This document shows, in pieces, positions 49,929 through 63,626 of a DNA stretch of 64,000 nt (the stretch's first letter is position 1; the number at the start of each line of letters is the position of its first letter). The notes under the pieces are model-generated. The model worked only from the letters and a program-made list of their open reading frames with translations, ran no database searches and had not been told where the DNA came from. The DNA is from Zygotorulaspora mrakii (taxonomy: Eukaryota; Ascomycota; Saccharomycetes; Saccharomycetales; Saccharomycetaceae). The DNA lies in NCBI RefSeq assembly GCF_013402915.1, contig NC_050724.1:682001-746000 (forward strand). Reading direction: 5' to 3'. The translations under genes were made by a program, and so were the position numbers.

Positions 49929-50679
49929 TAGTTAGCTGTTTGTCTAGTTTTTAACGATTTAATGTTATGAGTATTTGTTTTATTTAACATTTAGTAGTTA
50001 TATTACAAGAACGGAAGCGCACACTTGAAAATAAACATTGCCAAGGGACAAAGGCAACTTCTGAAAAGAGCATTAAGTGACAATTTATATATTTACAAGT
50101 TATATTTACAAGTTGTATTTGTAGTTTGTATTTACAAGTGGGAATTACTGACTCGAAGAGACACGATGCCTCATAATGACAGACAGGAAAAGGCATAGAA
50201 CGCAAAAAGAGGGTTTCATTCTTATCTGCCTTTTGAAAAGTTGGATTTCGAGCGGCAGCAGACTCCAGTAAAAACGGTATTACAAATGATTTGTACCGAG
50301 CCCAGCAAGTACCAAACATCTTCGCTTTCAGTGAGTGTGAACTTGTCTGTGTCGCAGTTCCATGCATACGATTAATTATTGGCGCCGGGTAATATCATTT
50401 CTTCTCCTGTTTTTAATAATTGGCGATTTTGTAAAAACTTTTTGACGTGAAAAGACTTGCTGAAGCAGAAGGGAACTAGAAAGGGAGCAATAGCAACAGG
50501 CTTTATACCCACCAGCAATCTGCCGAATAATCTAATATATCTTTGACTACACTACGTCAAGTTGATAAAAGGTTTTTACCACATCAAAATATTCAAAAGT
50601 TCAATCGCCTTGAAAAAATCCACGCATTGTGATTTAGAAGTTTTAAGAAATACATAGCGACCAGTACGACAACTCCAAA
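49929..50679. other. Intergenic region, RGI to MOT2
   Basis: 750 bp. It contains three copies of an 11-bp repeat (50090-50139). Nothing else recognised. Confidence 0.5.
50090..50139 (+). repeat. 11-bp repeat tatttacaagt, three copies
   Basis: Identical copies at 50090-50100, 50103-50113 and 50129-50139 in the 3' flank of RGI. Confidence 0.75.
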
Positions 50680-52449
50680 ATGACCACAAATCCTCATGTT
50701 CATGAGAATCTAAAGGCAATTCAAAAGGCTTTGAGTAATTACGATATGTCATTTTTGTCGGATGATGAAGAGGACTTTTGTCCCCTGTGTTTGGAACCGA
50801 TGGATATAACAGATAAGAATTTCAAGCCCTGTCCGTGTGGATACCAAATTTGTCAGTTTTGCTACAATAATATCAGACAAAACGAAGAACTAAATGGACG
50901 TTGCCCAGCATGTCGTCGAAAATACGATGATGAAAGCGTCGAATACGTTGTTTTAACTTCAGAAGAACTGAAAATGGAAAGAGAGAAACAATCAAGAAAG
51001 GAATGGGAAAGAAAACAGAGGGATAAAGAAAGAAAAGAATACGAAAATGCGAACAGGAAACATTTAGCAGGTATGAGGGTGATTCAAAAAAATCTGGTGT
51101 ATGTGGTCGGCATTAATCCACCTGTACCCTACGAGGAAGTTGCGCCACTACTAAAATCAGATAAATATTTTGGTCAATATGGTAAGATTAGTAAGATAGT
51201 GGTCAACAAGAAGACTCCTCATTCCAATAATGATCACTATCATTCAAATGCGACTTTCACGGGTTACGGTGTTTATATCACTTTCTCAAAGAAGGAAGAT
51301 GCTGCGAAGTGCATTGCTCAGGTTGATGGTACATATATGGACGGTAGACTAGTTAAAGCTGCGTATGGCACAACCAAGTATTGCTCTTCATATTTGAGGG
51401 GCTTGACCTGTCCTAATCCGAATTGTATGTTTCTTCATGAACCAGGTGAAGAGGCTGACTCATTTAATAGAAGGGAATTGAGCAATAAGCAGCAGCCTTC
51501 ACAGCAGGTGACATCACACCAACAACAGCAATCACAGTCACAGATACAAGCACAAGCACAAGCACAATCACAGGCACAATCGCAAACCCAACAGGCAACA
51601 ACGCGAACTCATCTAGCATCAACCATTTATAAGAATACTTCGAATACAGTACCTACTGCAACAGGTAACTTTTCGGGAACTCCATCACCTGCTTTGATTA
51701 AGACTCAACTTCACCATCAAGATCATCATATGAATGGTACCGGTTCGTCCACACCGATTTTAACTCCTGCTACTATACCAGCAGGATCAAATCCTTGGGG
51801 ATTATCACAGTCTGCTAATCAAGTTTCTGTTTCGAAAAATGCCAGCACTCATAATTTACCAACTCTAACGGATGCGCTAAATCATCAACAGAGCAATATT
51901 GCTAATAACAGTATCCATAATAACCAAAATAATAATAATAACATTGTTAGCAGTAATGCACAAACGGAGCAGTTGGCCAACAGGAAGAAGCAGCATTCAG
52001 CTAGGGAAAAACGTTGTATTGACCCATACGATGCCTTGAGTGGTGCTGTTAAATTTTTGGATGATAGAATTGCATCTCTTTCTAATTATCAGACACGTTC
52101 TTTAAGCTTGAGACCGGATTTGATCGATGATGCGACTTTCAACAAATACCCATCATTATTTTCTTGGGATAATATCGAGATTTCCCAGGAAAGTGATCAA
52201 ATTTTGACCGAAAAACTGATAGATATGTTAGCAATCAATCCGGTAGATCATACAGCATCTGTTGTTTCATTCTTCCAAAATGCAAATGTTGGGGCTTTCC
52301 CACAGTCTATTCCTCAACAACCTGTTCCCCAACATTCTCAACCACAGTCGCATTTACAACAGCAACAAGCTCAACAGCGTCCTTTAAATGTCAATACACC
52401 TCCTCCTCCCGGTATATTTTCTACACAGCAGATCCCAATCCAAATGCAA

Positions 52450-52485
<36 letters not shown>

Positions 52486-52572
52486 GCTTCTGCAGATAAC
52501 AGACAATCGATTAATTCCACCGATTTTTTAAACCAACTGATTAGCGGTAGAAGAGTCGCTGCCGGAAATTAA
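50680..52572 (+). CDS. MOT2: CCR4-NOT ubiquitin ligase Mot2/Not4
   Basis: 630 residues (S. cerevisiae 587). It is the E3 ligase subunit of the CCR4-NOT complex, acting in mRNA decay, co-translational quality control and transcription. The N-terminal C4C4 RING begins at C34-P-L-C37 and ends CPACRRKY. A charged coiled-coil linker follows, then an RRM at about 130-225 and a C3H1 zinc finger starting near C234 (YCSSYLRGLTCPNPNC). The C-terminal half is low complexity (Gln, Asn, Ser) with a poly-Gln tract. It matches YER068W. Confidence 0.96.
52446..52488 (+). repeat. MOT2: CAA/CAG trinucleotide run in MOT2
   Basis: A mixed CAA/CAG array encoding about 14 Gln in the low-complexity C-terminal part of Mot2. 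Confidence 0.85.
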
Positions 52573-52770
52573 GCATATTAAATAATGAATCCATGCATCT
52601 ATATAACAAATTTATTTTTGTAATTTTGTATTTCAAGCTCTAAAATCGTAGGCCTTTTTTTGAGCAGAGATGAACAAGAAATTTGAAAAAAATAATATAG
52701 TGTAGGAAAGAAATACGAAGGCAAATGAGCATTGGGCTGAAGGTGCAGTGATAAGGTTCACGACAGACGT

Positions 52771-53682
52771 ATGAATCACAATATTTCTAAGTTTCCACCA
52801 GATGTGTCAAAGCTGTTCAAAGCGCGACCTCCATTACAGTATAAAAGACAAGTGGATTATCCACTAGAGAAAAGACAGACCAATCCCCACATAACAGGGG
52901 TTTCACATCTTTTAGGATCACAGTTGAACGAATATCGCAACCGATTCTCTGAGGGGAGCAGCAATGAGCATATAAAAGAATACGAAAAAGCTGTTACTTC
53001 CAAAATAAATGAACTACGATCGTTAGATGAGAAACTCAAGAACTGGGAGCCCAACAATGATCCAAATATAAAGCATACAGACCCTTATAGGACCATATTC
53101 GTGGGAAGACTGTCCTATGAAGTAAATGAAGTTGAATTACAGAAAGAATTCATAAAGTTTGGTGAAATTGAAAAAGTTCGTGTGGTAAGAGACAAGATAA
53201 CCAATAAGTCAAGAGGTTATGCATTTGTCGTTTTTACAAATCCACAGAGTAGCAAACTAGCTTGCAAGGAAATAGGTGTCCATAGAGGCCTGGAGATTGG
53301 TGGCAGAACATGTATTGTTGACATCGAAAGAGGTAGAACCGTAAAATACTTCAAACCAAGGAGATTAGGTGGCGGCTTAGGCGGTAGGGGCTATACTAAA
53401 ATGTATCGGAAATCCGACAGGCCATTCAGAAGGCCTGTCATGGAACGTGACCCAGTTATCCTCCCAAATCCTAAGACTTTCCCGACAAGACCTGTATACA
53501 CGGGACCCAGCCGTTTCTCAAGATCTCCTGCATCAACACAGACGGCTTCATCGATGCCATCAAACAGGTACGGCGCAAACGCAGGTCAAGAAGTCCCGCC
53601 AGTGCAGACCTCTTATCGATCTAGAAACGCAAGAGCACAAGAATCAAACAAGGTACAGAAGACCGAAGAACCAGACTACTAG
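52771..53682 (+). CDS. SNP1: U1-70K snRNP protein Snp1
   Basis: 303 residues (S. cerevisiae 300). It is the U1 snRNP component that binds stem-loop 1 of U1 RNA and acts in 5' splice-site recognition. The conserved U1-70K N-terminal region comes first (FKARPPLQYK…). The RRM covers about 104-185 with RNP2 IFVGRL near 109 and RNP1 RGYAFVVF near 148. The C-terminal tail is Gly/Arg-rich and then Ser/Pro-rich. It matches YIL061C. Confidence 0.95.
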   Translation: MNHNISKFPPDVSKLFKARPPLQYKRQVDYPLEKRQTNPHITGVSHLLGSQLNEYRNRFSEGSSNEHIKEYEKAVTSKINELRSLDEKLKNWEPNNDPNIKHTDPYRTIFVGRLSYEVNEVELQKEFIKFGEIEKVRVVRDKITNKSRGYAFVVFTNPQSSKLACKEIGVHRGLEIGGRTCIVDIERGRTVKYFKPRRLGGGLGGRGYTKMYRKSDRPFRRPVMERDPVILPNPKTFPTRPVYTGPSRFSRSPASTQTASSMPSNRYGANAGQEVPPVQTSYRSRNARAQESNKVQKTEEPDY

Positions 53683-56595
<2,913 letters not shown>

Positions 56596-56899
56596 TTTAT
56601 GTTCACACCAAATAGGATATATAAGGTTTTTTGTGCGTGTATACAATTACGTGATATATTAAGAATAACGGGCCCTGAGGAATGTTATTAAGCTTTATTG
56701 GTAGTAAGGTTGGTCGAAACAGCGATCTTCATATCTGAACTATATATATCAGTTTCAATGTTTACCCGGCTTTAACTTAAGGTTAGTATTTGAATAAATC
56801 TGCTAATACCCCTTTTAGAAAAGAAGTGTGTTTCAAGGAAGAGAGACTCAGTTGTTCCTGCTGTTCGAGCAACCTGGATATAATAACTGACTCACGACT
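56596..56899. other. Intergenic region, ARC15 promoter
   Basis: 304 bp between ARG5,6 and ARC15. No feature recognised. Confidence 0.5.
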
Positions 56900-57361
56900 A
56901 TGGAAGATTGGAGGAGAATTGATATTGACTCATTTGATCCCAACAGTGGGAGATTGACAAATGATGATCTAATACCACCGTACGCACATCATGTTACATT
57001 GCAAGAACTGCAACCTAAGATTGCACAGCTTCGTTCTTTGGCAACCAGTGGGGATATGAGTTCTGCAACTAAATTGGCAACTGAAGATCCCCCATATAGT
57101 GCCGATGCGAATACGAAGGCGGTTTATTTTCAGGCAGTACTAGAAGCATTGACACAGGTGAGACAAGCGGACATTGCCACTATTGTGAAACAGCTATCGC
57201 CCCAACAGCAGGATGTTCTTGTTAAATACTTGTACAAGGGGATGTCTCTGCCAGAAGGTCAAAGACAGGGTGGTATTCTACTCGCATGGTTCGAGAAACT
57301 GACGCAGTCAAGCGGTGTAAACCCAATTGTGCATTTTTTATCAGATAGAAGAACAGTATGA
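56900..57361 (+). CDS. ARC15: Arp2/3 complex subunit Arc15
   Basis: 153 residues (S. cerevisiae Arc15 has 154). It is the ARPC5/p16 subunit of the actin-nucleating Arp2/3 complex at cortical patches. The conserved start MEDWRRIDIDSFDP and the C-terminal KYLYKGM…LLAWFEKLT helix region are diagnostic. It matches YIL062C and is followed by YRB2 in the same direction. Confidence 0.95.
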   Translation: MEDWRRIDIDSFDPNSGRLTNDDLIPPYAHHVTLQELQPKIAQLRSLATSGDMSSATKLATEDPPYSADANTKAVYFQAVLEALTQVRQADIATIVKQLSPQQQDVLVKYLYKGMSLPEGQRQGGILLAWFEKLTQSSGVNPIVHFLSDRRTV

Positions 57362-57581
57362 GACAATGTATGTAAAGACTTATCATGTATAGTCAAGAGA
57401 TAAACTGAAAACAAAATGGAGCCGTTTTATAGTAAATCTTATTATACCTATCAAAACTATTAAAATATTTTGAAAGGAACAAAGAGCGAAAAGGCAAATT
57501 TAACCTATGCTAAAAAAAGGTAGAATTGAACAAACTACAAATTAGAATGATAATAGCCATAAGTTTACGCAGAAAAGGTCT

Positions 57582-58661
57582 ATGAATAACACGTCATTTG
57601 TCATGCCCGACACTGAACAATCTTCGAACAAACAACAGGAGAAATCGAGTGGATCTTCAGTGAGCAATGCTACAAATGAAGAATGGCCAGGTACAAATAA
57701 AAGGCCCAGAGAGGACAAAGATGAGGGCCATGAAGATTCAAAGAGGAATACCAGAGAAAATTTGAACTCTGCTGAAAATTCAAACCGTCCTGAGAAGTCC
57801 AAGGATAATGAAAACAGGGAACAAGAAGAAAAAAGCACAACGAAGAAGATAAGGTTGGAAGGAAGTAAAGCTGAGACTGGAAAGACCGACGTGATCGAAA
57901 CAGCTGGAAAGAAGGAACAAAATGGAACAGATAATGAAAGCAAAAGTGATGCGGAAAAGCCTAAATTTGTCTTCGGGTCCGGTACAGCTTTCAGTTCAGG
58001 ATTTGGTTCATTTAAAAAGAGTGATACTGATAACGGAGAAAGTTCTAAAGCAGAAATGCCATCCAAACCATTCGCATTTGGTTCAGGATTTTCATTCGGT
58101 AGTGGATTTGGAGTCTTGAAAAAGAAGGCTGATGCTGACAATGAAAAGAAGGATACAGATGAAGAAAAGAAGAGTAAAGCAGTCGAGGCTAAAGAAATGA
58201 GTGACAAATCAAACGTGGCACTGAAAGGCACTATAGAAGAATCTGTGAAACCTTCAGTTGAACAAACGCCGATCAAACTACAAAAGCAAGAAATTAAGTC
58301 AGGTGAAGAATCTGAAGAAACGATTTATCAAGTAAACGCAAAGCTTTACCAACTCTCTGATTTCGAAGAGGGATGGAAGGAAAGAGGCGTCGGTGCCATA
58401 AAGGTTAATCAGAACAGTAATACCGAGAAAGCCCGATTGATTATGAGATCTCGAGGAATTTTGAAAGTCATCCTAAACTTGCCGCTGATCAAGGGTATAA
58501 AGATTCAACGTGGATTTCCTGGATCATTACAGAGTGAAAAGTTTGTTAGAGTTATATCTGTGAACGACAATAAAGCCCCAGTGCAGTATGCCTTTAAAAC
58601 AGGAAAAGAGGAAACAGCCAGTGAGCTATACGATAGTATGGTCAAACTTGCACCTCAGTAA
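57582..58661 (+). CDS. YRB2: Ran-binding nuclear export factor Yrb2
   Basis: 359 residues from the ATG at 57582; Met8 is an alternative start. S. cerevisiae Yrb2 has 327. It is a nuclear RanGTP-binding protein that assists Crm1-dependent export. The charged N-terminal half has nuclear-signal-like KRPRED. Two FG-containing segments (FVFGSGTAFSSGFG, FAFGSGFSFGSGFG) lie near 127 and 165. The C-terminal Ran-binding domain covers about 240-355 (YQVNAKLYQL, GWKERGVG, MRSRGILKVILN). It matches YIL063C. Confidence 0.95.
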   Translation: MNNTSFVMPDTEQSSNKQQEKSSGSSVSNATNEEWPGTNKRPREDKDEGHEDSKRNTRENLNSAENSNRPEKSKDNENREQEEKSTTKKIRLEGSKAETGKTDVIETAGKKEQNGTDNESKSDAEKPKFVFGSGTAFSSGFGSFKKSDTDNGESSKAEMPSKPFAFGSGFSFGSGFGVLKKKADADNEKKDTDEEKKSKAVEAKEMSDKSNVALKGTIEESVKPSVEQTPIKLQKQEIKSGEESEETIYQVNAKLYQLSDFEEGWKERGVGAIKVNQNSNTEKARLIMRSRGILKVILNLPLIKGIKIQRGFPGSLQSEKFVRVISVNDNKAPVQYAFKTGKEETASELYDSMVKLAPQ

Positions 58662-58742
58662 ATAGATTCTTGAAAAATATCCACACATTCACATATTATA
58701 TAATTGAATAATTGTACAGGAAATCGGTAGCAGAACAACTTA

Positions 58743-59429
58743 CTACCGTTTGAAAAATGCAACGCTACAAATAGCTGTTCCTTTTACGCCGCCGAACTCG
58801 AATGAAGGATACTTAATTGATTTCCACTTGACCAGGTTTTTCGTTTGGATTAATCTGACCAGCTCATCCTCCGAGAAGTTACATGACGTTATCAAAAAAA
58901 CACCATTCTTGTTCAGAATTTTTTCAATAACCTCAGAGTAGCAATCGAACACTGTCTTGTGATTTTCAAACTGTAGCCCACTTAAAGCGATTGCATCTAG
59001 GGTGCCTTTGTCCAAGACGATGTCAAATTTCCCGGGACACCAATCAGCCTGAAAGATGTCGGCAGCTTCAAATCTTGCGAAAGCATCAAACTGCCTTACT
59101 TTCGATACCGAGTGCGCAAATGCCACGCTCTCGGAAGAGTAATCAACCCCAAGCATTGGCCCGCTGAATCCGTTTTCACATAACTCAAACAGTAAATGCC
59201 CATTTCCAGTCCCAAGATCTATCATCGAGGACTTCATATCTATGAGCTGTTCCCCAACGTTGTCCAAAAGAAAATCAACCATTCTTCTTTCAGCATCATT
59301 ATCATCAAACCAGCACTCACCGGTATCGTCCGGGTTTTGATTAAAATTGGCTCTCTCTAATGCGTAAAAGTCATCCCAATAAGTCTTAGTCCCCAGTTTA
59401 GATATATTGAGCCTCGTAGTGTCTGCCAT
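58743..59429 (-). CDS. EFM4: Elongation factor lysine methyltransferase Efm4
   Basis: 228 residues from the ATG at 59427-59429. It is a seven-beta-strand SAM methyltransferase that modifies eEF1A at Lys316 in S. cerevisiae and is also linked to vesicle transport as See1. SAM-binding motif I DLGTGNG is at 71-77. The acidic SAM-ribose region GVDYSSES, the ADIFQADW segment, and FDIVLDKGTLDAI follow. The N-terminus LNISKLGTKTYWD matches the family. It is convergent with YRB2 (81 bp gap), divergent from FIS1, and matches YIL064W. Confidence 0.92.
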   Translation of the reverse strand: MADTTRLNISKLGTKTYWDDFYALERANFNQNPDDTGECWFDDNDAERRMVDFLLDNVGEQLIDMKSSMIDLGTGNGHLLFELCENGFSGPMLGVDYSSESVAFAHSVSKVRQFDAFARFEAADIFQADWCPGKFDIVLDKGTLDAIALSGLQFENHKTVFDCYSEVIEKILNKNGVFLITSCNFSEDELVRLIQTKNLVKWKSIKYPSFEFGGVKGTAICSVAFFKR

Positions 59430-59633
59430 CTTCACCAAACGCTCAACCACTCTCGTCTTCACTCGACATTTTTTTCTGATTTTTCCATCGATTCATTGAA
59501 GACACTTTTCACCGGGCCATCGCTATTCAAAGGGGATTCATTCCATTGAGAAAACGAAAGAAGGCTTTTAATAATTACAAAAACGACTATCAGCACCACT
59601 GAAAAGATCTCCAAGCACGATTATTGTCTTAAC

Positions 59634-60101
59634 ATGGCCAAGTTCAACTTCCTACCGACTTTACAAGACGCTTTTGAACCTTTATTACCGCAGCAAGTGG
59701 AGATTCTCCGCCAGCAAGTTCTTTCAGAAGGAGGCGATTCCGCCTCCATCCAGTCGAGATTCAACTATGCATGGGGCTTAATCAAGAGCAATGACGTTAA
59801 TGACCAGAGACTAGGTGTCAAGTTGCTGAGCGACATATACAAAGAATCGTCCACAAGAAGGCGGGAATGTCTCTACTATCTAGGGATAGGCTGCTACAAA
59901 CTAGGTGAATATACTATGGCCAAGAGATATGTCGATACTTTGCACGAGCATGAACCAAACAATAAACAGGCGTGTGCCTTGAAAAGCATGATTGAAGATA
60001 AGATCCAAAAGGAGACTGTGAAAGGTTTGGCGCTCGCAACAGGTTTTATTGCAGGAACAGCAGCTATTGCTGCTGTGTTGTTCAGAAACCGGAAAAGATA
60101 G
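59634..60101 (+). CDS. FIS1: Mitochondrial fission receptor Fis1
   Basis: 155 residues, as in S. cerevisiae. It is a tail-anchored outer-membrane protein that recruits Mdv1 and Dnm1 for mitochondrial and peroxisomal fission. The TPR-like helical domain has SRFNYAWGLIKS and ECLYYLGIGCYKLGEY. The C-terminal membrane span is at about 131-150, followed by the basic tail RNRKR that directs it to mitochondria. It matches YIL065C. Confidence 0.96.
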   Translation: MAKFNFLPTLQDAFEPLLPQQVEILRQQVLSEGGDSASIQSRFNYAWGLIKSNDVNDQRLGVKLLSDIYKESSTRRRECLYYLGIGCYKLGEYTMAKRYVDTLHEHEPNNKQACALKSMIEDKIQKETVKGLALATGFIAGTAAIAAVLFRNRKR

Positions 60102-60298
60102 CTCACGTCCCTAAATAGCTAAGTATTATACTCACCGGACATCCTTAACAAGAATAAACGCATATGAACCTTACCTAGTCACATAAACGTGCAAGGGAAA
60201 ACAGCACCTCAATTCCTCAACTCGCAGTAGCTATCGTTTAGCCAGAGAGCTTTGGGCCAATCAATGTTTGTTGACATTAGTGCTGATTCCAGTCATTG

Positions 60299-60304
60299 AC
60301 GCGT
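60299..60304. promoter_or_regulatory. MCB box 1 (ACGCGT), RNR1
   Basis: Exact MluI cell-cycle box, 315 bp before the RNR1 ATG; binding site of MBF (Mbp1-Swi6) for G1/S transcription. Confidence 0.65.
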
Positions 60305-60397
60305 CTTCCGACATTCACTTCTTAGAGATATGGGGCGTATTTTGGCGTCTCATTAGTCAATCGTATTCGTACCAACAATATTACAAATTTTCTGGAG

Positions 60398-60403
60398 ACG
60401 CGT
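60398..60403. promoter_or_regulatory. MCB box 2 (ACGCGT), RNR1
   Basis: Second exact ACGCGT, about 216 bp before the RNR1 ATG. Clustering with the other two supports function. Confidence 0.7.
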
Positions 60404-60441
60404 AAATATTGCGAATGAGAATAATACCAAAAAGAAATTTT

Positions 60442-60447
60442 ACGCGT
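60442..60447. promoter_or_regulatory. MCB box 3 (ACGCGT), RNR1
   Basis: Third exact ACGCGT, about 172 bp before the RNR1 ATG and 44 bp from box 2. Confidence 0.7.
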
Positions 60448-60618
60448 CTGGTGCATTTCGTGTTGCATTCGCATTTTTTAGTATTGACAAAGTTATATAA
60501 ATGGATATATATTCTAAAAGTTCATTAGTGTTTAGATAGAAGTTCTCTAAATATTTTGATTTGTTTCCCAAGATCGACACAAATAAAATTTATTACATTT
60601 TGATTAGTAATAATTAGA

Positions 60619-63264
60619 ATGTTTGTTTATAAAAGAGATGGTCATAAAGAGCCAGTTAGGTTTGACAAGATTACGGCACGTATTTCACGTTTATGCTATG
60701 GTTTAGATCCTGCACATATTGATGCGGTTAAGATCACACAACGTATTATCTCTGGTGTATATGAAGGTGTTACGACGGTTGAGTTGGATAACCTGGCGGC
60801 CGAGACATGTGCTTATATGACGACTGTGCACCCTGATTACGCTACGTTAGCTGCTAGAATTGCCATTTCGAATCTTCACAAGCAAACGACGAAGCAATTT
60901 TCACAAGTAGTATCAGATCTATTCCATTATGTGAACCCAAAGAACGGCGTGCATTCTCCTATGATATCGAACGAAGTCTACGATATTATAATGGAAAACA
61001 AGGATGAGCTAAATTCTGCCATTGTCTACGATCGAGATTTTCAATTCAATTATTTTGGTTTCAAGACGCTAGAACGTTCGTATCTGCTGAGAATCAATGG
61101 TGAAGTGGCAGAACGTCCTCAACATTTGATCATGAGAGTAGCCGTCGGTATTCACGGCTCTGATATTAAATCAGCTATCGAGACTTATAACCTAATGTCG
61201 CTAAGATACTTCATTCATGCATCTCCAACTCTTTTCAATGCCGGAACTCCGCACCCACAGATGTCTTCTTGTTTCTTGGTTGCTATGAAAGATGATTCGA
61301 TTGAGGGTATCTATGATACTTTAAAAGAATGTGCTATGATTTCAAAAACTGCTGGTGGTATTGGTCTTCACATTCATAATATTCGTTCTACTGGCTCCTA
61401 TATCGCTGGTACAAACGGTACTTCAAATGGGTTGATACCAATGATTCGTGTCTTCAATAACACAGCACGTTATGTTGATCAAGGTGGTAACAAAAGGCCA
61501 GGTGCCTTTGCACTATATCTAGAACCATGGCACGCTGATATCTTCGATTTCGTCGATATTCGTAAAAATCATGGGAAAGAAGAAATTCGTGCAAGAGATC
61601 TATTTCCAGCACTTTGGATTCCAGATTTATTCATGAAACGTGTTCAAGAAAATGGCGATTGGACTCTGTTCTCACCCAGTGAAGCTCCTGGTTTAGCTGA
61701 TGTCTATGGCGATGAGTTTGAAGCATTGTATGTGCGTTACGTTTCTGAAGGTCGTGGTAGAAAAACGATTAAAGCTCAGAAATTATGGTATGCAATCTTG
61801 GAAGCCCAAACAGAAACTGGTACACCATTCATGCTGTACAAGGACGCATGTAATGAAAAGAGTAATCAAAAGAATTTAGGTACTATCAAATCTTCAAACT
61901 TGTGCTGTGAAATTGTTGAATATTCTGCTCCAGATGAAACAGCGGTTTGTAATTTAGCATCTATTGCATTACCATCCTGTGTTCAGGTTTCTGAAAATGG
62001 AAAGACTCAATGGTATAACTTTGCTAAGCTCCATGAAATTGCTAAAGTTATTACTCGTAACTTGAACAAAGTCATTGATCGAAACTACTACCCAGTAATT
62101 GAAGCTAAGAACTCCAACATGAGACACAGACCTATTGCTCTTGGTGTTAATGGTTTGGCAGATGTTTTCATGTTGCTGCGTATACCATTCGAGTCACCAG
62201 AGGCAAAGGAATTAAACATGCATATTTTTGAAACTATATATCATGCCTCTTTAGAGGCCTCATGTGAGCTAGCTGAAAAGGATGGACCATATCAAAGCTA
62301 TCAGGGATCTCCAGTTTCTCAGGGCGTTTTACAGTATGATATGTGGAATACCAAACCAAGTGACCTATGGGATTGGGACACTTTAAAACAACAAATTAAG
62401 AAGCACGGTATCAGGAACTCTTTGCTAATGGCACCTATGCCAACTGCTTCAACGTCCCAAATTTTAGGGTACAATGAATGTTTTGAACCATTCACGTCAA
62501 ATATGTATTCTCGTCGTGTCTTATCCGGTGAGTTCCAAATTGTCAATCCATATCTGCTACGTGATTTAGTCGATCTAGGTATCTGGGATGAAAGTATGAA
62601 ACAGCATATAATTACTGACAACGGTTCAATTCAAAACTTGCCAAATATTCCTCAGGAAATCAAAGATTTGTATAAAACAGTCTGGGAAATCTCACAAAAA
62701 CACATTATCGAAATGGCTGCTGACCGTGCTGCATTTATCGATCAGTCCCATTCTTTGAACATCCACATTCGTGCTCCAACAATGGGTAAATTGACGAGTA
62801 TGCACTTCTATGGTTGGAAAAAGGGTTTAAAGACAGGTATGTACTATTTGAGAACACAAGCTGCTTCTGCCGCTATTCAGTTTACCATTGACAAATCCGT
62901 GGCTGAACTAGCAGGTCAAAATGCTGTTGATATGTCTCAATTACAACGTCCCAAGTACGTGCCGCATAAGGTAAACTTAGAAGATGGAAGTCTAATGCCA
63001 GTTGATGCAACAGTTAAAGAGACCTCACCGACACCTTCAACTAGCTCGTCAATTTCTAATAGCATCGCATCTCTAAAGATTCAAGATAGTCAGCCTGTCA
63101 CTCCTATTGCATCTAAGCCTCAATCTGACGTTTCAGGAGGTAAAACAAACAAGGAATTATCTGAAGGTGGGAAGGGAGAAGCAAATGAATTTGATATATA
63201 TAATTCAAAAGTAATTGCCTGTGCAATTGATAACCCAGAATCCTGTACTATGTGTTCAGGTTGA
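60619..63264 (+). CDS. RNR1: Ribonucleotide reductase large subunit Rnr1
   Basis: 881 residues (S. cerevisiae Rnr1 has 888). It is the class Ia R1 subunit that reduces ribonucleoside diphosphates to deoxy forms. The N-terminal ATP-cone ([18 protein letters not shown]) gives allosteric activity control. Active-site C218 lies in MSSCFLV, with further catalytic residues in the [10 protein letters not shown] and [10 protein letters not shown] regions. The C-terminal redox pair is in ESCTMCSG. One gene stands for YER070W and YIL066C (RNR3). Three MCB boxes upstream suggest the cell-cycle-driven RNR1 type. Confidence 0.97.
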   Translation: MFVYKRDGHKEPVRFDKITARISRLCYGLDPAHIDAVKITQRIISGVYEGVTTVELDNLAAETCAYMTTVHPDYATLAARIAISNLHKQTTKQFSQVVSDLFHYVNPKNGVHSPMISNEVYDIIMENKDELNSAIVYDRDFQFNYFGFKTLERSYLLRINGEVAERPQHLIMRVAVGIHGSDIKSAIETYNLMSLRYFIHASPTLFNAGTPHPQMSSCFLVAMKDDSIEGIYDTLKECAMISKTAGGIGLHIHNIRSTGSYIAGTNGTSNGLIPMIRVFNNTARYVDQGGNKRPGAFALYLEPWHADIFDFVDIRKNHGKEEIRARDLFPALWIPDLFMKRVQENGDWTLFSPSEAPGLADVYGDEFEALYVRYVSEGRGRKTIKAQKLWYAILEAQTETGTPFMLYKDACNEKSNQKNLGTIKSSNLCCEIVEYSAPDETAVCNLASIALPSCVQVSENGKTQWYNFAKLHEIAKVITRNLNKVIDRNYYPVIEAKNSNMRHRPIALGVNGLADVFMLLRIPFESPEAKELNMHIFETIYHASLEASCELAEKDGPYQSYQGSPVSQGVLQYDMWNTKPSDLWDWDTLKQQIKKHGIRNSLLMAPMPTASTSQILGYNECFEPFTSNMYSRRVLSGEFQIVNPYLLRDLVDLGIWDESMKQHIITDNGSIQNLPNIPQEIKDLYKTVWEISQKHIIEMAADRAAFIDQSHSLNIHIRAPTMGKLTSMHFYGWKKGLKTGMYYLRTQAASAAIQFTIDKSVAELAGQNAVDMSQLQRPKYVPHKVNLEDGSLMPVDATVKETSPTPSTSSSISNSIASLKIQDSQPVTPIASKPQSDVSGGKTNKELSEGGKGEANEFDIYNSKVIACAIDNPESCTMCSG

Positions 63265-63626
63265 GCTGCGTGCTTAACATTTTTATATCATTGGAGGGAT
63301 TGTTTGTTTTTGGTGTAGTAATATAATTAATTTTTATAAAAATCTGATTTTTTAATGTGGACGCTAGTGAATGATAATTCAAATTAGCGAAAGAATCACA
63401 ACGTTTGAATGGTGGACAGTCGGGACTGACAACGAAATGTAAAGCTTTGGGAACATAATATATCACGATTCTACTTTGATTACACATCCTCCAACCACCA
63501 CAGTATGGGCTTGTATTGCCTTCCAAACTGTTCTATGAGAGGGCGTTATATAAAGTACAAATAGATGATTTTTAATATGCATTTGAAAAGAGAACTTAAA
63601 ACCGCGTTTCGATATAAACATAACCG
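63265..63626. other. Intergenic region between convergent genes RNR1 and ARO8/9-like
   Basis: 362 bp of AT-rich 3' flank. No gene recognised. Confidence 0.5.

Larger units (their letters stand above)
60102..60618. other. RNR1 promoter region
   Basis: 517 bp between FIS1 and RNR1, with three MCB boxes (listed). The last 100 bp are AT-rich. Confidence 0.65.
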
